Positions 42,997-52,726 of a stretch of DNA of 64,000 nucleotides are shown here, piece by piece. Origin of the DNA: Chryseobacterium paridis. Lineage in GTDB: Bacteria > Bacteroidota > Bacteroidia > Flavobacteriales > Weeksellaceae. How positions within the stretch are numbered: position 1 is the stretch's first letter; the number at the start of each line of letters is the position of its first letter. The notes beneath the pieces were generated by a model. It did not search any database. It saw only the letters and a list, made by a program, of their open reading frames with translations, and had not been told where the DNA came from. Both the position numbers and the translations under genes were made by a program. The stretch is from assembly GCF_016595215.1 (NCBI RefSeq), contig NZ_JAENHK010000001.1, positions 1,022,147 to 1,086,146 of the forward strand. The letters run 5' to 3'.

Positions 42997-45900
42997 ATGA
43001 AAAACAGAATATTAAAAAACCTAATGGCAATTTCTTGCCTAGTATCGATCAATGTCTATTCCAGTAATAGCCCCGGATCCGGAAAGAATGACCTAAGGCC
43101 CATTGGTCAGTATGCAAAAGAAAGAGACTCTTTAATTAAGATGCCTCAGCGGTGGGATCAGGAAATAAACTCTGATAATACTCAACTTATCTCATCAGGA
43201 GATAACGAGCATAAACGATTAAGTAGCTCAATTGCATTGGACTGGACGAAAGCACCTAATAGTTATATTTTTGATCCCAGTCAGAATTATGGAGGACTTC
43301 TTGTTCCGGTTAAAAAGGCATATGCCATGTGGGTAAACGATAAATATGTCGGAAATGAAGGTGTTCCAAATGGAAAACTTACAGCTGATGTATTGTGGGA
43401 AGATGTTCCCGGACTCATTATAAGCGAAGACAATTATGCTCTGGAAATAATGGACGCAGGACAGAATGCTAAAATTAGGGTTCCTGTCAATAGATCAAAA
43501 GAAGGAAATGCTGTGATCGCATTTAGAGTAAACGGTGAAATTTTTTGGTCATGGCATATTTGGGTAACAGATGATCCTACAAAGGGATCAACATACAGGA
43601 GTTTTGAAAATCTTACCAGAGAGAGAAATGATAGTGTTGTAGAATCTATCCCTGATTCTGACTGGAAGTGGATGGATAGGGATTTAGGCTCGATTAGCGG
43701 AACCATAACCGGAACTGAATGGAATAGAAACGGAGGTCTGCTGTATCAATGGGGAAGAAAAGATCCAATACCGCCCCTGGTATATAGAGGGAATGATTTT
43801 TATGAAGTTTCAGGATCTATAGGAAGAGTAAGGCATAGAGGAGCTAAAAATTTCACAAATGCTATTAAAATTGATGATCTTAGAAAGTTTGTCCTCTTAT
43901 CAAATGCTGAGGTCAAGAATAATGTTCAGCTTTCAGTAAGAAATCCTTTAAGTCTTATTTATGTAAATAAAGATGATAATTCGGGACCTGCTTACTATAA
44001 TAACAATACTAATTTAATGGTAAATTGGTTCGGAAAGTCACCTAATTTTAAAGATAGTCAACTTACAGAACTTAATTTATGGTCCGATAATTCTCTTGGA
44101 AAAATAAATTCAACTTACAATACTGATGCTTCAGCACAGCCCTATAGAGATAAGTCGGCTTATGATCCTTGCCCAAATGGCTGGAGGATTCCGTCAGCAT
44201 TAGTTGCGAATTTAGCTTCTACAGGCTATGTAGATGATATTAGAGTTGATTTTTCTCCTTTTGGGGTAAGAACGAATACAGGTAAGGATGTTTTTGAATC
44301 CAATGGTTATCACATTATAAAACCTACTGATGCTAATTTACCATCCTTTATGAAAGGTATAAAACTATATTCTAATATAGGTTTTGACTTATCAAATGTG
44401 GGAGGTTATAATATGGGATTATTTCCAGGAACTGGTGAAATAGAAATTGATACACAGGCTGGCCAGTATGCTGACCAACATCATACAAGTATTTGGACCG
44501 CGACTATGGCGAGACAGTTTGATTCTACACCGGCAACAACAGCAAGAGGATTATTTATGATTCCCGATAAAGCGCAGCCTGATGTACCTGATGCAAATTT
44601 TCCAAATGTGAAAGGAAGATTCCAATATGTACCCTTAGCTGTAATGAATACTTCTGGTGCTAATGGTTGCCGATGTGTAAAAGACCCTCTATATCTTGTT
44701 GACAGCTACGACTTCCCAACGGAATTTTTAAATGCTCCTGAGGAATATACGGAAGGGATTAATAATCCCAATAGTTATCAGATAATTAAAGCTGCCACAG
44801 CTTCTACCATTGAAATACCTGTGAGTAAAGCATTTTCTGTTCAGAATCAGCTTTTAAATAATCAGGATATTTTAAACCCTGCTAATTATAATAATCTAAA
44901 AGCGAATGTACTTTGGACTACCAACACCAGTTTGATTAGTAATGTTTCAATTTCCAATCCAGCTCCAGGGTCATTGGGAGATATTACCAATTCTAAGATT
45001 TTAGTAGTTGTCAATCCTAATCAAAGTGGAAATGCAGTGGTTACTTTGCATAATGGTAGTATAACTAATCCTGTATATTGGAGTTGGCATATTTGGGTTA
45101 CAGATACTCCAATTAGTGCTTTTAAATATACTACAGAGCTTCCTAATGGGAATGTAACGAACTACATCAATTATGTGGAAAAAGCAGATATTGCTTTGCA
45201 AACTGAGTTTATGGATAGAAACCTGGGCGCTACGGATTCCTTTCCTCTGGTTGCTAATAACCTTACTCCTACATCTGCAGAATTAGCAAAAATAAGAGCA
45301 TCTACAGGATTGCATTATCAATGGGGACGAAAAGACCCTATTCCAACTTTCCAAAATGCTGATAACAGAGCATCTTATAATGTATTTTTAGGAAGTGTTC
45401 AGGCAAATGGTTCCGTTAATTATACAACACTTACAGCAGCCACCTATAACAATACATCAGGAAGCTATATCGTACCTTATAATAATTATGCTGCCAATGC
45501 GAATCTACAGGATGTAGATAAATTGTCAGATAAAATTTCAAAAATACTGTCCTATTCTGTACGGAATCCTTTAGTATATATGGTTCCGAGCACTTTTGCT
45601 TCTTACAATAGCAGTGTACCTAATTATACAAATGGGACTGACTGGCTGTCAACTGAACCTAATTTAGCACCAGACAGATGGGGTAGAGGGGGTGAGAAAT
45701 CGCCCTTTGATCCATGTCCGGCTGGTTGGAGAATTCCAGACGTATCAGGCGTCGCAATTGTATCAGGTAAGGATTTTGGAATGACGCCCTGGTATAAAAA
45801 AGATAAGAATGTAGCCACTGTCTATAGCATAGCTAATGATTATTTGGGAGTACGAGTAAGAAACCCAAGTACCACGACAACGATAGGGTATATTTTCAAT

Positions 45901-46503
45901 AATCCAGCTTATCCTATTGGAAATTATCCGAATTCAGGATCAAGAGGATTCAGGAGTGTTACGGGAAATCAGTCAGCTCAGGGAACTTATAATGCTCTTA
46001 ATTTCCAATATCCTGGATTTTGGACAGGTGCTTTAACATCTAATTATATTGGAAGACCTGTTAATATGTTATTTGATGCTGCTTCCAGTGCGAATCGTAT
46101 GATTGCTTTTCATGATAACAATGATCCTTACTTTGGGATGAGCTGTCGTTGTGTAAAAATAAAATACGATGAAAACGGAAATGAGGAAGGTGTTATTCCA
46201 AAGCTTCAGATCACCTCTTTACCAGCTACAAAAGCTGCAACAGCTTTAAACAAAAATGAAATAGCTGATATAATAAGCAAAGAGAAAATATCGGTGTTTC
46301 CTAATCCTGTAAAAAACGAGCTTCATATCAAAGCTCCTAACAATAACGAAGGTTATTATTACCAGATATATGATATGTCTGGGAAATTGGTGAAATCAGG
46401 AAAATTTGAAAATGGACAGATAGATCTTTCCGCACTATCTTCAGGAGGATATTTGATCAGAATTAATAATTCAAAGAGTATCATTAAAATTATTAAAGAA
46501 TAA
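42997..46503 (+). CDS. Large T9SS cargo with two FISUMP-like modules
   Basis: An 1,168-aa secreted or surface protein, started at ATG 42997 behind TAAGGAC; the frame is open to a TTG at 42964. It has a signal peptide, then two copies of one module. Paired motifs show this: WSWHIWVTD, MDRDLG/MDRNLG, YQWGRKDPIP, DPCPNGWRIP/DPCPAGWRIP and CRCVK occur once in each half, about 1.5 kb apart. They are hallmarks of the Fibrobacter succinogenes major paralogous (FISUMP) domain, each here preceded by an Ig-like stretch. The last ~75 residues (ISVFPNPVKNEL onward) are a type A T9SS sorting domain. The function of FISUMP proteins is not known. Confidence 0.88.
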   Translation: MKNRILKNLMAISCLVSINVYSSNSPGSGKNDLRPIGQYAKERDSLIKMPQRWDQEINSDNTQLISSGDNEHKRLSSSIALDWTKAPNSYIFDPSQNYGGLLVPVKKAYAMWVNDKYVGNEGVPNGKLTADVLWEDVPGLIISEDNYALEIMDAGQNAKIRVPVNRSKEGNAVIAFRVNGEIFWSWHIWVTDDPTKGSTYRSFENLTRERNDSVVESIPDSDWKWMDRDLGSISGTITGTEWNRNGGLLYQWGRKDPIPPLVYRGNDFYEVSGSIGRVRHRGAKNFTNAIKIDDLRKFVLLSNAEVKNNVQLSVRNPLSLIYVNKDDNSGPAYYNNNTNLMVNWFGKSPNFKDSQLTELNLWSDNSLGKINSTYNTDASAQPYRDKSAYDPCPNGWRIPSALVANLASTGYVDDIRVDFSPFGVRTNTGKDVFESNGYHIIKPTDANLPSFMKGIKLYSNIGFDLSNVGGYNMGLFPGTGEIEIDTQAGQYADQHHTSIWTATMARQFDSTPATTARGLFMIPDKAQPDVPDANFPNVKGRFQYVPLAVMNTSGANGCRCVKDPLYLVDSYDFPTEFLNAPEEYTEGINNPNSYQIIKAATASTIEIPVSKAFSVQNQLLNNQDILNPANYNNLKANVLWTTNTSLISNVSISNPAPGSLGDITNSKILVVVNPNQSGNAVVTLHNGSITNPVYWSWHIWVTDTPISAFKYTTELPNGNVTNYINYVEKADIALQTEFMDRNLGATDSFPLVANNLTPTSAELAKIRASTGLHYQWGRKDPIPTFQNADNRASYNVFLGSVQANGSVNYTTLTAATYNNTSGSYIVPYNNYAANANLQDVDKLSDKISKILSYSVRNPLVYMVPSTFASYNSSVPNYTNGTDWLSTEPNLAPDRWGRGGEKSPFDPCPAGWRIPDVSGVAIVSGKDFGMTPWYKKDKNVATVYSIANDYLGVRVRNPSTTTTIGYIFNNPAYPIGNYPNSGSRGFRSVTGNQSAQGTYNALNFQYPGFWTGALTSNYIGRPVNMLFDAASSANRMIAFHDNNDPYFGMSCRCVKIKYDENGNEEGVIPKLQITSLPATKAATALNKNEIADIISKEKISVFPNPVKNELHIKAPNNNEGYYYQIYDMSGKLVKSGKFENGQIDLSALSSGGYLIRINNSKSIIKIIKE

Positions 46504-46522
46504 TTTTTTAAATAAATTTATA

Positions 46523-46554
46523 AAGGCTGTTTCTAAATTGAGACAGCCTTTTTT
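46523..46554 (+). terminator. Intrinsic terminator after the T9SS gene
   Basis: AAGGCTGTTTC and GAGACAGCCTT pair over 11 positions (one G-T wobble) around a 6-base loop, followed by a T run. Confidence 0.85.
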
Positions 46555-46722
46555 CTGTTATTTACCGATCTTATTATTATAGGTGAAAAATTCTATTAAA
46601 GCATGTTAAAGTGAAATAATTTAAGGCTAAATCACTTATTTGAAAAGTATAAGGGCTATAAAATCACCTTTAATAAATTTAAATTAAACAGCTATAGCAA
46701 AACCTATGTAATAAAAAAGCTT

Positions 46723-46730
46723 TACTTTTG
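46723..46730 (+). promoter_or_regulatory. -7 element upstream of topA
   Basis: TACTTTTG matches the Bacteroidota -7 consensus, 14 bases before the topA ATG, so the leader would be very short. The -33 region has no TTG. Confidence 0.5.
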
Positions 46731-46743
46731 CAAAAATTTTAGA

Positions 46744-49275
46744 ATGTCGAAAAATTTAGTAATCGTAGAGTCCCCGGCCAAAGCAAAAACTATTCAGAAA
46801 TATTTAGGAAAGGATTTTGAGGTAAAATCCAGTTTCGGACATATCCGGGATTTGCCTAAAAAAGGAATGGGTATTGACCTCGAGACATTCAGCCCCGATT
46901 ACGAAGTTTCTGCGGACAAGAAGAAATTGGTAACAGAATTAAAATCTGCTGTTAAGAAAGCTGAAATGGTGTGGCTTGCTTCCGATGAGGACCGTGAAGG
47001 AGAGGCTATTGCATGGCATTTGGCAGATGAATTGAAACTGAAACCTGAAAACAGAAAACGAATTGTTTTCCATGAAATTACAAAAAATGCCATTCTAAAA
47101 GCTATTGATAATCCAAGGGATATTGATCAAAACCTGGTAAATGCACAACAGGCAAGAAGGGTTTTAGATAGGATCGTAGGTTTTGAAATGTCTCCGGTTC
47201 TTTGGAAAAAAGTAAAACCAGGATTATCTGCGGGAAGAGTTCAATCAGTTGCTGTAAGACTAGTTGTTGAAAGAGAAAAGGAAATACGGGCGTTTAGTCC
47301 AAAGGCCAGTTTCAAACTGGATGGAATTTTCTTGAATAGTGGAGAGCAGGAAATTTCTGCAAAACTTAAAAAGGATTTTGAAAAAGAAGAAGAAGCTGAA
47401 AAGTTTCTTGAAAAAGCAAAAACTACAGAATTTAAAGTTCTGAATGTTGAGACAAAACCTGGAACCCGTTCTGCTTCTGCTCCTTTTACCACCTCTACAC
47501 TACAACAAGAAGCATCTTCAAGATTAGGATATAATGTAACCAATACAATGCGTCTTGCACAAAGATTGTATGAGGAAGGTTATATTACTTATATGAGAAC
47601 AGACTCGGTAAACCTTTCTCAAGAGGCAATCGAAGGTTCAAAAAAACAGATTATTTCTGAATATGGAGCAGAATATTCTGCTCCAAGAAATTATACTACA
47701 AAATCAGCATCTGCACAGGAAGCTCACGAAGCGATTCGTCCAACGGACTTTGCGGTGAAAAGTATAGGGGATGCTCAATTAAACAGACTATATCAGTTAA
47801 TATACAGAAGAACGCTGGCTTCTCAGATGGCTAATGCTAAAATAGAGAAAACAGTTATTGAAATTGGAAACCCTGGTTTGCCACAACATTTTGAAGCACA
47901 GGGGGAAGTTATTATTTTTGATGGTTTCCTAAAGGCTTATGGGATTGTAAAGACAGAAGACGATGATGAAGAAAATAGCGAGAAATTACTTCCTAAAGTA
48001 AAAGTTGGGGAGATCTTAAATTACAAATCGATTATTGCGACTGAGAAATTTACCAGACCTAGCGCAAGATATACAGAAGCAGGATTGGTAAGAAAGCTTG
48101 AGGAATTGGGAATTGGACGTCCATCTACATATGCGCCTACAATCCAGACTATTCAGAATCGTGAATACGTAGATAAACGTGAGATAGAACCACAAACTCG
48201 TGAAGTCGTAAAAATGTCTTTAATAAAAGACAAGATTAAAAAAGTAGTACTTGATGAAAAGTTTGGAGGTGATAAAAATAAATTTGTTCCTACAGATATT
48301 GGTGAAGTGGTAAACGACTTCCTTACAGATAATTTTAAAGAAATCCTGGATTATGGATTTACCGCAAGAGTAGAAGAGAGTTTCGATGAGATTGCCAATG
48401 GAGATCAGAAATGGAAGGAAATGATGACGGATTTTTATTCTAAATTTCATCCAAGAATTGCTGATGTTGAAGAAAATGCAGATCGTGCCAATGGTGATAG
48501 ATTATTAGGAATTGACCCGAAAACAGGTAAAAACGTTCATGCCAGAATTGGTAGATTCGGAGCAATGATTCAGATTGGGGAAACAGAAGATGAAGAGAAA
48601 CCAACTTTCGCATCACTAATGGCTGGACAGAATATTGCGACCATTAGTCTTGAAGAAGCTTTGGAACTTTTCAAATTACCTTTTGATTTGAATGATTACG
48701 AAGGGCAGGCCGTTTCTGTAGGGGTTGGTAGATTTGGACCTTATGTAAAATGGGGCGAAGCGTACATCAGCATTCCGAAAGGCGAAGACCCTCTTTCTGT
48801 AGATCAAAATCGTGCAGAAGAGATTATCGGGGAAAAGAAAAAAGCTGATGCTCCTATTGCAACTTATAAAGGAGAGCCTGTAACAAAAGGAACCGGAAGA
48901 TTTGGTCCTTTTATCAAATACCAGAGTATCTTTGTAAATGTTCCTAAAAAATATGATTTTGATAATCTTTCTCAAAGTGATATCAATGAACTTATTGATG
49001 CTAAATTAGAGAAGGAGGCTAATAGATATATCCAACAATGGGAAAAAGAAAAGATTTCCATTGAAAACGGAAGATGGGGACCATTTGTTAAATTTGGAAA
49101 AGCAATGTTTAAAATTCCAAAGAAAAAAGATGATACAAAATACGATGCTGAAGAGCTAAAGGAGATTTCTTTAGATGAGGTGAAAAAATGGATTACGGCT
49201 CAGGATAAAAATGCCTTTGCTGAGAAAAAGAAACCTGCAGCAAAGAAAAAACCAGCTGCTACAAAAAAGAAATAG
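46744..49275 (+). CDS. topA: DNA topoisomerase I
   Basis: Type IA topoisomerase that relaxes negative supercoils through a transient 5'-phosphotyrosine link. The Toprim domain opens with LVIVESPAKAKTIQKYLG and continues with DEDREGEAIA. The catalytic tyrosine is Y283 in GYITYMRTDS. The C-terminal third holds repeated topoisomerase C-domain units (for example GRFGPYVKWGE, GRFGPFIKY, GRWGPFVKFG) in place of the zinc ribbons of E. coli. The tail is Lys/Ala-rich (KKKPAAKKKPAATKKK) and should bind DNA non-specifically. At 843 aa it is normal for the phylum. Confidence 0.97.
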   Translation: MSKNLVIVESPAKAKTIQKYLGKDFEVKSSFGHIRDLPKKGMGIDLETFSPDYEVSADKKKLVTELKSAVKKAEMVWLASDEDREGEAIAWHLADELKLKPENRKRIVFHEITKNAILKAIDNPRDIDQNLVNAQQARRVLDRIVGFEMSPVLWKKVKPGLSAGRVQSVAVRLVVEREKEIRAFSPKASFKLDGIFLNSGEQEISAKLKKDFEKEEEAEKFLEKAKTTEFKVLNVETKPGTRSASAPFTTSTLQQEASSRLGYNVTNTMRLAQRLYEEGYITYMRTDSVNLSQEAIEGSKKQIISEYGAEYSAPRNYTTKSASAQEAHEAIRPTDFAVKSIGDAQLNRLYQLIYRRTLASQMANAKIEKTVIEIGNPGLPQHFEAQGEVIIFDGFLKAYGIVKTEDDDEENSEKLLPKVKVGEILNYKSIIATEKFTRPSARYTEAGLVRKLEELGIGRPSTYAPTIQTIQNREYVDKREIEPQTREVVKMSLIKDKIKKVVLDEKFGGDKNKFVPTDIGEVVNDFLTDNFKEILDYGFTARVEESFDEIANGDQKWKEMMTDFYSKFHPRIADVEENADRANGDRLLGIDPKTGKNVHARIGRFGAMIQIGETEDEEKPTFASLMAGQNIATISLEEALELFKLPFDLNDYEGQAVSVGVGRFGPYVKWGEAYISIPKGEDPLSVDQNRAEEIIGEKKKADAPIATYKGEPVTKGTGRFGPFIKYQSIFVNVPKKYDFDNLSQSDINELIDAKLEKEANRYIQQWEKEKISIENGRWGPFVKFGKAMFKIPKKKDDTKYDAEELKEISLDEVKKWITAQDKNAFAEKKKPAAKKKPAATKKK

Positions 49276-49292
49276 TTTTAAACTTATCATAT

Positions 49293-49328
49293 AAAGCCAT
49301 TAACAAACAAATGTTAATGGCTTTTTTT
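49293..49328 (+). terminator. Intrinsic terminator after topA
   Basis: AAGCCATTAACA and TGTTAATGGCTT form a 12-bp stem with a short loop followed by a T run, about 18 bases after the topA stop. Confidence 0.85.
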
Positions 49329-49384
49329 ATGACCGTTAAATGATTTAATTTTAATATTTTTGGTTCTTAAGACTTAATTAGAGA

Positions 49385-50455
49385 ATGAATTTTGAAGATT
49401 TTATCATTTCCCCAAGGAATTTCAAAACTGAAAATTGGCAGATTGGGAATCAAATTACGAAAGAAATAAAAGAAGACAGTATTGTTTTACTTTTCGTATC
49501 AGATTACAGAGGAGCGAACGGAGATGCAGAAGTACAGGACTTTACTTCAGTAAGAAAAGAATTTTATAAACTTTCAAAATTGGATTTTGAAATTCCAATA
49601 GTAGATCTGGGAGACCTGGTTTCTGGAAAGTCGGTTCAGGATTCTCATTATATTTTACAGGAAGTTTTATCCGCTTGTCACTATAAAAGAGCTATTCCTG
49701 TAATTGTTGGAGGATCTAATGATTTTGCTTTTTCTCTATTCTCCGGATTAAATTTTCATCAGAAAAATATTAATTATACCCAGATAAGCAATGTTATTTC
49801 TCTCAAACAAGGAGAGCATATTAACGAGCATACCTTTTTGAGTAAAATACTCGGGGCTAAAAACCTTTCAATTAAAAATTATCATCATTTAGGATATCAG
49901 AAACACTTGAATGAAGTAGATTCTGTAAAACTGATCAAAGAAGTTGAGCTCGATATTATTCGGCTTGCTGAAATGATGAATTCTACAGAAAAAACGGAAC
50001 CTTTCTTTAGAAAAGCAGATTTGGTTACCGTAAACTGTGATGCAATTGAAAGCTTTGGGGAGCCCTTTTCAATGAATCCTCAGGTAAATGGATTAAACCG
50101 AAGAGAGATATGTGCCTATATGAAGGAGATCGGCTTGAGCGAGAATTTGAAATCTGTTGGTATATTTAATTATAATATTTACTCAGAAAGCCAAATGAAT
50201 CATCAGTTATTAGCGCAGATGATATGGTATCTTATTGAGGGGATTAATATTCAAAAGTCGCACCCGAAAGAAAGACATTATGAAGTTTTTTATGTACTAA
50301 TCGATGATCATCAGCATGCCTTTAAGCGCGATACATTTAGCAACTTATGGTATTTTGGAGATGACGATAACATTGAGAATTGTATTCCATGTTCCAGAAA
50401 AGATTTCGATGAAGCAAAGAAAGGATGGTTAAATGCAAGGCTGACGAAAATTTAA
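49385..50455 (+). CDS. Arginase/formimidoylglutamase-fold protein lacking usual metal ligands
   Basis: A 356-aa protein of the ureohydrolase (arginase, agmatinase, formimidoylglutamase) fold. The strand-loop patterns are recognisable: VIVGGSNDFAFSLF replaces the usual GGDHS, ISNVISLKQG stands where DAHxD is expected, and VTVNCDAIESFG where SxDxDxxDP is expected. Most manganese-binding Asp/His residues therefore appear to be missing. Homologues beside topA are, as I recall, common in Flavobacteriia and often annotated as formimidoylglutamase, which this sequence does not support as an activity. The role is unknown; the gene is separated from topA by a terminator and lies 3 bases before the GT2 gene. 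Confidence 0.75.
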   Translation: MNFEDFIISPRNFKTENWQIGNQITKEIKEDSIVLLFVSDYRGANGDAEVQDFTSVRKEFYKLSKLDFEIPIVDLGDLVSGKSVQDSHYILQEVLSACHYKRAIPVIVGGSNDFAFSLFSGLNFHQKNINYTQISNVISLKQGEHINEHTFLSKILGAKNLSIKNYHHLGYQKHLNEVDSVKLIKEVELDIIRLAEMMNSTEKTEPFFRKADLVTVNCDAIESFGEPFSMNPQVNGLNRREICAYMKEIGLSENLKSVGIFNYNIYSESQMNHQLLAQMIWYLIEGINIQKSHPKERHYEVFYVLIDDHQHAFKRDTFSNLWYFGDDDNIENCIPCSRKDFDEAKKGWLNARLTKI

Positions 50456-50458
50456 TAT

Positions 50459-51463
50459 ATGACAAACATTGTTCCTCCAAAAGTTTCCATCATAGTTCCG
50501 GTTTATAATGTAGAAAAATATCTGGCAAAATGTCTGGACTCTTTGGTCGATCAAACCCTTCAGGAGATAGAAATTATCATTGTCAATGATGGTAGTGTTG
50601 ATCATTCTGGGCAAATTATTCAACAGTACATCCAACGCTTTCCCAATAAACTCAAAGCCTACCAAAAGGAAAATGGGGGTTTGAGTGATGCCAGAAATTT
50701 TGGTATTGATAAAGCCACCGGAGATTATCTGGGCTTTGTTGATAGCGATGATTATGTTACAGAAACAATGTTTGAGGAAATGCTAAATCTGGCTGAGAAA
50801 CATCAAGCAGAGATGGTAATTTGCAACATCCAGAAAGTAGATGAACAGGGAAATGTTACTCAAAAACTCACCCAGCTTCCCAATATGCCCGAAAAGATTG
50901 ATTTGGAGAAGAATTTTTCTGTTTTTTCGGATCTAAGCTATTTTGCATGCAATAAACTATTTAGAAAAGAGCTTTTTACAGATAAAAGATTTAAAAAAGG
51001 AGTTCATTTCGAGGATATTCAGTTGATTCCACAGCTTTTATTAGAGTGTAAAATAGTAGCGCAAACTCAAAGTTTTCATTATCAATATTTTGAAAGAGCT
51101 GATTCCATTAGTAAAACACATACAGAAAAAGGATTGGATATTTTGAAAGCCGTAATGGATGTGGAGACTGTCTTTGAAAACTCTCAATATTCATCCAAAA
51201 GAAGAGAGCTGAAAAATTTTCAAATTTTGGAAGGTGTTTATTCATTCTTAGCCTATCTGGCGTTTGTGAAAAAAAAGGAAACTTTTTATGAAATGGCTGA
51301 TCAGCTAAAGATTTTCATTAAGAAAAGAAATATTAAAATTAAAGATATATTGTACTATAGTCGTTTTGGTAAGAATTATATTTTATATTTGCCACTGAAA
51401 AAAAAGATATTTTATCTATTGTTTTTTGCAGGGCAAAAAAGATTGATAAGAAAATTGATGTAA
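50459..51463 (+). CDS. Family 2 glycosyltransferase
   Basis: A 334-aa GT-A enzyme that transfers a sugar from a nucleotide donor to a growing surface polysaccharide. Features are VSIIVPVYNVEKYL at the start, IVNDGSVDHS, GGLSDARNFGI and the metal-binding FVDSDDYV. There is no membrane helix until a hydrophobic tail near residue 310. It starts 3 bases after the arginase-fold gene and is the first gene of the exopolysaccharide block. Confidence 0.9.
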   Translation: MTNIVPPKVSIIVPVYNVEKYLAKCLDSLVDQTLQEIEIIIVNDGSVDHSGQIIQQYIQRFPNKLKAYQKENGGLSDARNFGIDKATGDYLGFVDSDDYVTETMFEEMLNLAEKHQAEMVICNIQKVDEQGNVTQKLTQLPNMPEKIDLEKNFSVFSDLSYFACNKLFRKELFTDKRFKKGVHFEDIQLIPQLLLECKIVAQTQSFHYQYFERADSISKTHTEKGLDILKAVMDVETVFENSQYSSKRRELKNFQILEGVYSFLAYLAFVKKKETFYEMADQLKIFIKKRNIKIKDILYYSRFGKNYILYLPLKKKIFYLLFFAGQKRLIRKLM

Positions 51464-51571
51464 ACACAAATGTAAGTACTACCGTTTCGATGTATTAAAA
51501 GCTCCGTAGGATATTGTTATGACGGATATGAAATAGTTCTTGCCGAACAAGATGTACTTAATAAGAAAAAA

Positions 51572-52690
51572 ATGAAGAATTTTGAATTGTTCTTAAGCGA
51601 GATGGATATTTCTATTTTTTATGTAAAAATAGGATTCGGTTTCTTATTCTCCTTTTTAATCACATTTTTTGCCATCCCCACTATTATTAAAATATCCAGA
51701 AGAAAAAATCTGATGGATGAACCGGGGGTAAGAAGTTCCCATCTTAGGAAAATTCCAAACTTAGGAGGGATTGCTATTTTCTATTCTATTGGGATCTGTA
51801 CTTCTATTTTTGCGTATGAGCTCTTTGATCTTTATAAGTTTTTATTTGCATCACTACTTATTCTTCTCTACATAGGAGTTATGGATGATATAGTGGTTAT
51901 GAGGGCGTATAAAAAGCTAGTAGCACAAATAGTGGTCTCTACACTTATCGTAATAGGATCGGATATTAGAATAAGAAATCTCTTTGGGATTTTTGGAATC
52001 TACGAGCTTGAATATGTAGTAAGTGTTATATTTAGTGTCATAACCTTTATTGTTCTTATTAATGCTTTTAACCTTATTGACGGGATCGATGGTCTTGCAG
52101 GAGGTTATTCTGTAATATGCAGTGCATTATTTGGTATAAGCTATTATAGATTGGGTGAGTATAATTATCCGTTGGTCGTATTATCTGTTATTATAATTGG
52201 AGCTGTTTTAGCATTCCTGTATTATAATCTTTCAAATTACAGGACTAATAAAATATTTATGGGAGACACAGGATCAATGTTATTAGGATTTTTACTAGCA
52301 TTTACGAGTATCTGTTTTATTGATATATTTATAGATAAGAAACTTCCTGGGATACCGAGGTATCACCTACAGTCTGCACCTGCAATAGCAGTAGCTATAT
52401 TGATTTTGCCCATTGTGGATACTTTAAACGTAATTATGGTTAGACTTTGGAATAAAAAATCTCCATTCGATGCAGATAAAAACCATATCCACCATAAACT
52501 TTTAAAACTTGATTTCACACATAGAAGATCTGGATTTTATATAATTGTCTATTATCTGTTTATAGTAGCAGTAGCCTATTGTTTAAGACATATTAATGTA
52601 AATCTCTTATTATTGGTTATCGTAATATTAGGCTTTACAGGAGCTTATTTGCCAGATTTTATTTATAGTGTCAGAAATAATAGAAAGTAA
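51572..52690 (+). CDS. WecA/MraY-like undecaprenyl-phosphate sugar-1-phosphate transferase
   Basis: A 372-aa inner-membrane protein with about ten helices. It moves a sugar-1-phosphate (GlcNAc or similar) onto undecaprenyl phosphate, the first step of polysaccharide repeat-unit synthesis. Motifs are DEPGVRSSH near residue 50, NAFNLIDGIDGLAGG (catalytic aspartates), FMGDTGSM and the C-terminal NHIHHKLL histidine motif, which together point to the WecA rather than MraY branch. It lies between the GT2 and the export lipoprotein gene. Confidence 0.92.
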   Translation: MKNFELFLSEMDISIFYVKIGFGFLFSFLITFFAIPTIIKISRRKNLMDEPGVRSSHLRKIPNLGGIAIFYSIGICTSIFAYELFDLYKFLFASLLILLYIGVMDDIVVMRAYKKLVAQIVVSTLIVIGSDIRIRNLFGIFGIYELEYVVSVIFSVITFIVLINAFNLIDGIDGLAGGYSVICSALFGISYYRLGEYNYPLVVLSVIIIGAVLAFLYYNLSNYRTNKIFMGDTGSMLLGFLLAFTSICFIDIFIDKKLPGIPRYHLQSAPAIAVAILILPIVDTLNVIMVRLWNKKSPFDADKNHIHHKLLKLDFTHRRSGFYIIVYYLFIVAVAYCLRHINVNLLLLVIVILGFTGAYLPDFIYSVRNNRK

Positions 52691-52702
52691 CGATTAAATT
52701 TT

Positions 52703-52710
52703 TATTTTTG
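52703..52710 (+). promoter_or_regulatory. -7 element for the export/kinase pair
   Basis: TATTTTTG matches TAnnTTTG, 16 bases before the ATG at 52727. It supports the ATG over the TTG at 52721 only weakly; the -33 box is unclear. Confidence 0.4.
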
Positions 52711-52726
52711 TAAACAACATTTGATT

